Positions 1-4,609 of a DNA stretch of 9,074 nucleotides are shown piece after piece. Source of the stretch: CAZKTF01 sp964555565. GTDB taxonomy: Bacteria > Planctomycetota > JAJSAM01 > JAKLKS01. Below the pieces are notes generated by a model. The model was not told the DNA's origin. It searched no databases and saw only the letters and a list, made by a program, of their open reading frames with translations. The stretch spans positions 1 through 9,074 of the forward strand of contig CAZKTF010000146.1 in assembly GCA_964555565.1 (NCBI GenBank), in the 5' to 3' direction. The position numbers and the translations under genes were made by a program. How positions within the stretch are numbered: position 1 is the first letter of the stretch; each line of letters opens with the position of its first letter.

Positions 1-497
1 TGGCGGCCGGGCTCGTCGCGCTCGCGGGGCGGGAGAGCGCGGAACCCCTCGACCGGGTGCCCGCCGCCCACTCCGCCTGGGCCTCGCTCCACTACGCGCT
101 GGCGCTCGTCTCCACCGGCCTCCTCCTCGTCCCGGTCTCCGCGGCCGCGGCGGCCCTCCTGCCCCGCTTCCGCTCCGAGCGGACGCCGGGGGAGTGGCAC
201 GCGCTCCAGCTCCGCGCGACGCGGCTCGCCTTCCCGCTGTTCACGCTCGCCCTCCTTGCCGGCTGCGTCTGGCACCGGGACATCTGGTCCTCGGTCTGGG
301 GCTGGGACGTCGTCGAGACGGGGACCCTCGTCCCCTGGCTGCTCTTCGCCGCATGGCTCCACCTCCGGCCGGCCGGGGACGTCTCCGTCGCGCTCGGCCC
401 CTGGCTCCTCCTCGCCGCCGGGGCGGCGCTCCTCGCGGGGAGGTTCCTGCTGCACCTCCTCCCCGACGCGATCTCGAGCCTCGACACGTACGCCTGA
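1..497 (+). CDS. ccsA: CcsA/ResC-like cytochrome c assembly protein, 3' part (5' end outside window)
   Basis: The reading frame is open to the left edge (first full codon at 3), so this is the C-terminal ~165 residues of a longer membrane protein. The GTG at 57 is an internal codon rather than a likely start. About four hydrophobic segments are visible. One begins near a conserved-looking SLHYALALVSTGLLL stretch, where CcsA proteins carry a heme-ligand histidine. Next come LAFPLFTLALLAGCVW and the tryptophan-rich signature SVWGWDVVETGTLVPW followed by WLHLRP. This order matches the heme-handling domain of CcsA/ResC (system II cytochrome c maturation), which exports heme and attaches it to apocytochromes on the outer face of the membrane. 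A further histidine (LLHLL) lies in the last membrane segment, as in CcsA. One oddity is that the usual WDPKE is WDVVE here. CcmC or CcmF-like proteins are alternatives, but the spacing fits CcsA best. Confidence 0.72.
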   Translation, partial: AAGLVALAGRESAEPLDRVPAAHSAWASLHYALALVSTGLLLVPVSAAAAALLPRFRSERTPGEWHALQLRATRLAFPLFTLALLAGCVWHRDIWSSVWGWDVVETGTLVPWLLFAAWLHLRPAGDVSVALGPWLLLAAGAALLAGRFLLHLLPDAISSLDTYA

Positions 498-498
498 C

Positions 499-619
499 GG
501 GGGGTCCCCGGGAGCGGACCGGGTCCACCGCCGCCCCTGGGGACCGGGGCGACGAGGCCGCCTGCTTCGCCGACCCCGACGGCAACGTCCTCGTCGTCGC
601 GCGGGAGATCCGCCAGTAG
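499..619 (+). pseudogene. Decayed C-terminal fragment of a VOC/glyoxalase-fold protein
   Basis: In frame 2 the codons 545-616 read GDEAACFADPDGNVLVVAREIRQ and then a TAG stop (617-619). The FxDPDGNxL motif near a C-terminus is characteristic of vicinal-oxygen-chelate (glyoxalase/bleomycin-resistance) proteins. These usually have a Pro-Trp-Gly just upstream of it, and here PWG is present at 535-543 but in frame 1, one frameshift away. No start codon with a ribosome binding site and no N-terminal VOC domain are visible: upstream lies the ccsA-like gene in another frame. The most likely reading is a gene remnant left by deletion and frameshift. A chance resemblance in GC-rich DNA is possible but less likely given the 9-residue motif match followed directly by a stop. 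Confidence 0.5.
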
Positions 620-651
620 CCGCGCGGCGTCCCGGGTGCGGCCCTCCGCGC

Positions 652-671
652 GGGTTCACGATCGGTTCATG
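652..671 (+). promoter_or_regulatory. Putative OmpR-family operator upstream of exported protein A
   Basis: A direct repeat GGTTCA (653-658) and GGTTCA (664-669) has an 11-bp period, the spacing used by PhoB/OmpR-type dimers binding head-to-tail. The second copy continues as GTTCATG. A very similar element sits at 1542-1561 before the paralogous gene, at exactly the same distance from a shared GGA(A/G)GATG (680-687 here) that may serve as the -10 region. The response regulator encoded at 2456 is the obvious candidate binder. The pattern is seen directly; binding is inferred. Confidence 0.55.
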
Positions 672-715
672 CGCGTCCCGGAAGATGGGGGCGTCGATGC
701 GGAATCGGTCCTCGG

Positions 716-723
716 AAAGGAGG
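716..723 (+). promoter_or_regulatory. Strong Shine-Dalgarno site fixing the start of exported protein A
   Basis: AAAGGAGG lies 5 bases before the ATG at 729. It supports that start over the in-frame upstream ATG at 636, which has no such site and would place the operator repeats inside the coding region. The same site and spacing recur before the paralogue. Confidence 0.85.
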
Positions 724-728
724 CGCAC

Positions 729-1502
729 ATGACCCGCTCACGGACGTGGCTCGCGGTCGCAGCCGTGCCTGTCGTCGCGCTCTCGCTGCTGGCGTCGCTG
801 GGGAGCATCCTCCCGTCGGACGCACGGGCGTCGGTGCCCACGGGGCCGCCGGTCTTTTCGAACCCGCTCGTGTTCACCAACGCGTACTCCCCCTTCGCCG
901 TCGGGGGCACGAGGGTGTTCACGGGCAAGGAGGCCGGCGCCCGGTCCGCCATCGTGGACGAGTTCCTCGCGGACACGCGCACGTTCTCCTGGAACGGGGG
1001 GACGGTGACCTGCCGCGTCCTCCGGGAGATCAACTTCGAGGACGGCGCGCTCGTCGAGGACACCACCAACTACTTCGCCCAGGCGGACGACGGGACCGTC
1101 TACTACTTCGGCGAGGTCGTGAACGACTACGAGGCCGGCGCGATCGTCGGCCACGGGGGCTCCTGGCTCGTGGGCGGCCCCTCGGGGGGCGACCCGCCGG
1201 AGACCCTCGCGTCGCCCGACCCGGGCCTCTTCATGCCCGCGAACCCCGAGGAAGGGGACCAGTTCCTGTCCGAGAACGTGCCGACCGGTCCGCAGGAGCT
1301 GGACCAGGTCCGCAGGACCGGCCGGAGGGTCAAGGTCACGGCGGGCTCCTACGAGGGCTGCATCGAGGTGCTCGAGACCAACCCCGTCGATGGAAGCACC
1401 GAGACGAAGTGGTACGCCCCCGGGGTGGGCGTCATCCGGGGCAAGGCGAGGGGGGAGGGCTTCGGCCTCGTCGCCACGAGCTTCGTCGGGGGCGGGAACT
1501 GA
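729..1502 (+). CDS. Exported protein of unknown function, paralogue A
   Basis: This 257-residue protein has a Sec signal peptide: Arg at 3 and 5, a hydrophobic core at about 7-25, and probable cleavage after Ala34 in ARA-S. The mature part has no enzyme motif I recognise. Landmarks are TRTFSWNG, CRVLREINFEDG (Cys95), TNYFAQADDGTVYYFGE, GSWLVGG, GLFMPANPEEGDQF, YEGCIEV (Cys211) and a closing ETKWYAPGVGVIRG. The same succession (CRV-x-E, YFAQ, YYFGE, GSW, MPA-P-x-GD, GC-x-E, KYYAPGVG) occurs in uncharacterised secreted proteins that I recall from other bacteria, so this is a family, but I cannot name it. The next gene is a diverged tandem copy with both cysteines conserved, suggesting a disulfide. 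The operator at 652-671 and the two-component genes downstream suggest regulated expression, possibly in an envelope response. Confidence 0.85.
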   Translation: MTRSRTWLAVAAVPVVALSLLASLGSILPSDARASVPTGPPVFSNPLVFTNAYSPFAVGGTRVFTGKEAGARSAIVDEFLADTRTFSWNGGTVTCRVLREINFEDGALVEDTTNYFAQADDGTVYYFGEVVNDYEAGAIVGHGGSWLVGGPSGGDPPETLASPDPGLFMPANPEEGDQFLSENVPTGPQELDQVRRTGRRVKVTAGSYEGCIEVLETNPVDGSTETKWYAPGVGVIRGKARGEGFGLVATSFVGGGN

Positions 1503-1517
1503 CCCGGGAGGCCCGGG
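1503..1517 (+). terminator. Small GC hairpin immediately after paralogue A
   Basis: CCCGGG (1503-1508) and CCCGGG (1512-1517) can pair across a 3-base loop right after the TGA stop. No T tract follows. It could be a weak terminator or an mRNA 3'-end stabiliser separating the two paralogues. CCCGGG is self-complementary and common in such DNA, so support is modest. Confidence 0.25.
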
Positions 1518-1541
1518 GGCGGATCGGCACGGGGACGGGGG

Positions 1542-1561
1542 CCGTTCAGGTACCGTTCATG
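1542..1561 (+). promoter_or_regulatory. Putative OmpR-family operator upstream of exported protein B
   Basis: A perfect 7-base direct repeat CCGTTCA (1542-1548 and 1553-1559) has an 11-bp period, and the second copy continues into TG. It aligns without gaps with the element before paralogue A (offset 890), and the shared GGAGGATG (1570-1577) lies at the same distance downstream. Between 651-687 and 1541-1577, 23 of 37 positions match, concentrated in the two GTTCA units and the possible -10. This suggests both genes answer to one PhoB/OmpR-like activator, probably the one encoded at 2456. Confidence 0.6.
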
Positions 1562-1588
1562 AAGGCCGTGGAGGATGTCCCGCGGACC

Positions 1589-1596
1589 GAAGGAGG
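1589..1596 (+). promoter_or_regulatory. Strong Shine-Dalgarno site fixing the start of exported protein B
   Basis: GAAGGAGG lies 5 bases before the ATG at 1602 and decides for it over the in-frame ATG at 1575. That upstream ATG overlaps the likely promoter and has no comparable site. Confidence 0.85.
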
Positions 1597-1601
1597 TTTC
1601 C

Positions 1602-2408
1602 ATGAACGGCCCCCGATCCCTCGTCCCCTGGGCCCTGGGCTGCGGCGCCCTCGCGGCGCTGCTGTCCGCGGGCGACTCCCCCTCGGGGGGTCTCCTCCCC
1701 GCGAGGGCCGCCGCCGCGCTCCCCTCGGGGCCCCCCTCGTTCCCGGCCCCGCTCGCCATCGGCAACCCCTGGTCCCCCTTCGAGCCGGGGGGGTTCAAGG
1801 TCTACTCCGGCCGGGAGGGGCGGCACCGGGTCACGGTCGTCGAGCACCACCTCGTCGAGACCCGGACCTTCGCGTGGGAGGGGCAGGACGTCCCCTGCCG
1901 GATCCTGCGGGAGGCGAAGTTCGTGGACGGGGCGTGCACGGAGACCTCGCTCTCCTACCTCGCGCAGGCGGCCGACGGGAGCGTGTACTCCTTCGGCGAT
2001 GTCACCGAGCCCTGCCCGCCGCCGGGGGCCCCGGAGGACGGGAACGACGAGCCGGGGGACGCGGAGTCGCGGTCCTGGGTCGTGGGCGTCCCGGGGCCCG
2101 CCGACCCGCCGGACACCGTGGGGGCCACGGCGCCGGCCCTCTTCATGCCGGCCTCCCCCGAGCCGGGGGACTCCTGGAAGCCGGAGGACCTGGCGCCCTA
2201 CGCCGACGAGACGGCCACGGCCGTCCGGGGCGGCCTCCTGCTCCGCGTCCCGGCGGGCCGGTTCCCCGGGTGCCTCGAGATCCTCGCGACCACGACCCTC
2301 GACCCGGTGCGGGAGACCAAGTGGTTCGCGCCGGGGGTCGGGGTGGTCCGGAGCCGCACGCGGGTGGAGGGCCTGGCGCTCCAGGCCAGCACACTCCTGC
2401 GGCGCTGA
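1602..2408 (+). CDS. Exported protein of unknown function, paralogue B
   Basis: This 268-residue paralogue follows protein A. An N-terminal hydrophobic stretch (about residues 7-24) and a Pro/Gly-rich segment end in PARA-AA, a probable signal peptidase I site near Ala36. The cores then run in parallel with A: P-S/T-GPP, SPF..GG, TRTFAWEG, CRILREAKFVDG (Cys99), YLAQAADGSVYSFGD, SWVVG, DPPDT, ALFMPASPEPGD, FPGCLEI (Cys224) and ETKWFAPGVGVVR. B differs by an acidic, Pro/Gly-rich insertion at about residues 136-155 and by extra cysteines, one in that insertion (EPCPPP) and one in the segment before YLAQ (DGAC). The copies are clearly homologous but well diverged, so the duplication is not recent. 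Function is unknown. A matching operator precedes it, and the regulator gene starts 47 bases after its stop. Cys14 is not in a convincing lipobox. Confidence 0.85.
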   Translation: MNGPRSLVPWALGCGALAALLSAGDSPSGGLLPARAAAALPSGPPSFPAPLAIGNPWSPFEPGGFKVYSGREGRHRVTVVEHHLVETRTFAWEGQDVPCRILREAKFVDGACTETSLSYLAQAADGSVYSFGDVTEPCPPPGAPEDGNDEPGDAESRSWVVGVPGPADPPDTVGATAPALFMPASPEPGDSWKPEDLAPYADETATAVRGGLLLRVPAGRFPGCLEILATTTLDPVRETKWFAPGVGVVRSRTRVEGLALQASTLLRR

Positions 2409-2417
2409 GCCGCGCCG

Positions 2418-2440
2418 CGGGCGCCCCGCCTGCGCGCCCG
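2418..2440 (+). other. Hairpin between paralogue B and the response regulator
   Basis: CGGGCGC (2418-2424) can pair with GCGCCCG (2434-2440) across a 9-base loop. It sits in the 47-base gap before the regulator gene and ends just upstream of that gene's weak ribosome binding region. It may attenuate read-through from paralogue B or restrain translation of the regulator. No T run follows, and a stem of this size can arise by chance at this GC content. Confidence 0.25.
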
Positions 2441-2455
2441 GGGGGATAGGCGACC

Positions 2456-3133
2456 ATGCGGATCCTCGTCGTCGAGGACAACCGGGACCTCGCGGAGGTC
2501 CTCCGGGCCAGTCTCGTGGAGGAGGGCTTCGCGGTCGATTCCTCCCCGGACGGGGAGGACGGGCTCTGGCGCGCGACGACCGTGGACTACGACGCCGTCG
2601 TCCTCGACATCCTCCTCCCGGGCGTGGACGGCCTCGAGATCCTCGCGCGGATGCGGGCCGGGGGCCGCCGGGCGCCGGTCCTGCTGCTGACGGCGAAGGA
2701 CACGACGGAGGACCGGGTCCGCGGACTCGATGCCGGGGCCGACGACTACCTCGTCAAGCCCTTCGCCCTGGACGAGCTCCTCGCTCGCATCCGCGCGCTC
2801 CTCCGGCGGGAGACCACCGGCACCGACGGGCTCCTGCGGTACCGCGGCATCGAGCTGCACCCGGCGAAGAGGACGGTCCGGCTGGACGGGGCCGCCCTGC
2901 GGCTCACCTCCAAGGAGTTCGAGTACCTGCACCTGTTCATGAGGGAGCCGGAGAAGGTCTTCAGCCGGACGGAGATCACCGAGCGGCTCTACGACGACGA
3001 ATTCGAGGGGATGAGCAACATCGTGGACGTGTTCATCGGCCGCCTCCGTCGGAAGCTCGCCCGCGCGAAGGGTCCCCCGTTCCTGCGCACGGTCCGCGGC
3101 TCGGGATACGTCCTCGGGGGAGGGAACTCCTGA
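2456..3133 (+). CDS. OmpR/PhoB-family DNA-binding response regulator
   Basis: This 225-residue two-domain protein is of standard family length. The receiver domain (about 1-115) has the acidic pair Glu7-Asp8, phospho-acceptor Asp51 in VVLDILLPG, Thr79 in LLLTAKD and Lys101 in DDYLVKPF. The C-terminal winged-helix domain (about 128-222) has LTSKEFEYLHLFM, the recognition-helix region NIVDVFIGRLRRKL and the closing RTVRGSGYVL. All residues needed for phosphorylation are present. It resembles the CusR/QseB/MprA-type branch, but the exact subgroup cannot be fixed by eye. The ATG at 2456 has only a weak purine-rich leader. The kinase gene overlaps its stop. No GTTCA repeat or clear promoter lies in the 47 bases upstream, so expression may come by read-through from paralogue B, which would make it indirectly self-regulated. 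Its likely targets are the 11-bp-period repeats at 652-671 and 1542-1561. Confidence 0.95.
   Translation: MRILVVEDNRDLAEVLRASLVEEGFAVDSSPDGEDGLWRATTVDYDAVVLDILLPGVDGLEILARMRAGGRRAPVLLLTAKDTTEDRVRGLDAGADDYLVKPFALDELLARIRALLRRETTGTDGLLRYRGIELHPAKRTVRLDGAALRLTSKEFEYLHLFMREPEKVFSRTEITERLYDDEFEGMSNIVDVFIGRLRRKLARAKGPPFLRTVRGSGYVLGGGNS
3116..3124 (+). promoter_or_regulatory. Shine-Dalgarno-like site for a CTG-started kinase
   Basis: GGGGGAGGG ends 5 bases before a CTG (3130-3132) that overlaps the regulator's TGA stop. The placement is what an ATGA-type overlap would have, which is why CTG is taken as the kinase start. Confidence 0.55.
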
Positions 3134-4608
3134 GGAGCCTCAGGACCACGGTCCTCGCCGGCGTCGCCGCCATCGCGGTCGCCCTCGTCGGCGGCTTCGC
3201 GGGCGTGGTCTACGCCCGCTCCCACGGGCTGGCCCACGGCGCCATGAACGACAACCTCCGGACCCGCGCGGAGACCCTGGCGGGCCTCCTGGAGATCGGT
3301 CGCGACGGGATCGAGTTCGAGGCCCCGCCCGGGGCGCTGCCGGGGTTCGAGCGCAGGGGTTCCGGGGCCTACGCGGCGATCACCGGTCCGGACGGGAAGG
3401 TCGTCGTGAAGTCCCCCTCCCTCGGCGGGGAGCGGCTCCCCGACCCTCCCCCCTGGGAGCCCGGCCTCGTCCGGTTCGAGGAGCTGCCGGCCGGACCCGA
3501 CGGGATCCCCTGCGCGATGGTCAGCCTCGCCTTCCTCGCGAAGGGGGAGCCCGTGGACGCGGGCGGGAACGGGACACGGGTCACGCCCCCCGAGGACCGG
3601 CGGCGCTTCCGCATCCAGGTCGCCCTCGACAGCCGGGAGCGGGACCTCGGGCTGGCCGGGCTTGCGCGGTTCCTCGCGATCGCGGGCGCGGCGGCGCTGG
3701 GGGTCACGATGGGCGCCGGGCTCCTCCTCTCGCGGTCCGTCCTCAGGCCCATCCGCCGGATGACGCGGGAGGCGGCGTCGCTGACTCCCGAGGACGCCGG
3801 CCGCCGCCTCGATCCCCGGACCGTCGTGGAGGAGCTGCACAGCCTCGCCGCGACGCTGAACTCCGCGCTGGACCGGCTCGCCGGCGCGATCGAGCGCCAG
3901 CGCAGGTTCACCTCGGACGCGAGCCACGAGCTGAGGACGCCCGTGTCGGTCCTCCTGGCGAACACGGAGCTGCTGCTGCGCAAGCCCCGGACGGCCGAGG
4001 AGTACCGCGGGGGACTCGAGCGCCAGCACCGGACGGTCCTGCGCATGAAGGAGATCACGGAGAACCTCCTGCACCTGGCGCGCGCGGACTCCGCGCCGGA
4101 CCGGATCGAGCGGGGGCAGGTCCTCCTGGACGAGGTCCTCGCCGCCGCGTGCGAGGAGTTCCTGCCGCTGGCGCGGGCGAAGGACGTCCGCATCGAGCGC
4201 GAACTGGCCGAGGGGGTCCGCGTCGCCGGGGACGGGCGGCTGCTCGTCCAGATGACCGGGAACCTGCTTTCGAACGCGGTCCGGTTCACGCCTCCCGGCG
4301 GCGTGGTCTCGGTGCGCCTGACGGCCGAGGGGGCCTGCGCGGAGGTCTCGATCGCGGACACTGGCCCGGGCATCCCCGAGGGGCACCGGGGCCGCGTCTT
4401 CGAGCGGTTCTACCGGGTGCAGGAGGGCAGGGACCCGGCGGAGGGGGCCGGGCTGGGGCTGGCCATCGTCGATCGGATCGTGAGGGCGCACGGGGGGAGC
4501 GTCTCCGTCGGGGAGAGGGCGGGCGGGGGGGCCGCCATCCGCGTCCGCCTCCCCCTCGACCGGGGTCCGCCCCCGGGCACCGACCCTCCCGCGGCCGGCC
4601 CCGGGTAG
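3130..4608 (+). CDS. Membrane sensor histidine kinase, partner of the upstream regulator
   Basis: About 492 residues if started at CTG 3130. It has TM1 (about 7-29), an extracytoplasmic sensor region (about 31-175, no recognised domain), TM2 (about 178-200) and a HAMP linker beginning SRSVLRPIRRM. The dimerisation domain has the H-box SHELRTP (His266). The ATPase domain has the N-box NLLSNAVRFTPPGG (Asn378, Asn382), the G1 box DTGPGIP (Asp410), an F-box ERFYR and the G2 box GAGLGLAIV (from 439). All catalytic motifs are intact. The frame has no ATG, GTG or TTG between 3001 and 3204, and the first later ones (GTG 3205, ATG 3244) would cut into or remove TM1. So the CTG overlapping the regulator's stop codon, with a good ribosome binding site, is the best start. 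Order and overlap show it phosphorylates the regulator at 2456. The sensed signal is unknown. Confidence 0.9.
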   Translation: MRSLRTTVLAGVAAIAVALVGGFAGVVYARSHGLAHGAMNDNLRTRAETLAGLLEIGRDGIEFEAPPGALPGFERRGSGAYAAITGPDGKVVVKSPSLGGERLPDPPPWEPGLVRFEELPAGPDGIPCAMVSLAFLAKGEPVDAGGNGTRVTPPEDRRRFRIQVALDSRERDLGLAGLARFLAIAGAAALGVTMGAGLLLSRSVLRPIRRMTREAASLTPEDAGRRLDPRTVVEELHSLAATLNSALDRLAGAIERQRRFTSDASHELRTPVSVLLANTELLLRKPRTAEEYRGGLERQHRTVLRMKEITENLLHLARADSAPDRIERGQVLLDEVLAAACEEFLPLARAKDVRIERELAEGVRVAGDGRLLVQMTGNLLSNAVRFTPPGGVVSVRLTAEGACAEVSIADTGPGIPEGHRGRVFERFYRVQEGRDPAEGAGLGLAIVDRIVRAHGGSVSVGERAGGGAAIRVRLPLDRGPPPGTDPPAAGPG

Positions 4609-4609
4609 C

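Noticed and set aside
1602..1670. Possible lipoprotein signal in paralogue B (Cys14 after Ala-Leu-Gly)
   Set aside because: The cysteine lies too early within the hydrophobic core, and paralogue A has none. A signal peptidase I site (ARA) is present in both.
746..2449. A 567-codon plus-strand frame covering both exported proteins
   Set aside because: It is Arg/Gly/Pro-rich without domains. The other frame gives two proteins that align with each other and have signal peptides and strong ribosome binding sites.
2935..2941. Single GTTCATG-like words inside genes (for example near 2936, 3031, 4287, 5659 and 5829)
   Set aside because: None is paired with a second GTTCA at an 11-base period, and all fall inside coding regions where they encode ordinary residues, so they are not counted as operators.
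1999..3129. Upstream extension of the kinase frame through paralogue B and the regulator
   Set aside because: The frame is open, but the translation before about 3130 is low-complexity shadow sequence and the two preceding real genes occupy other frames.
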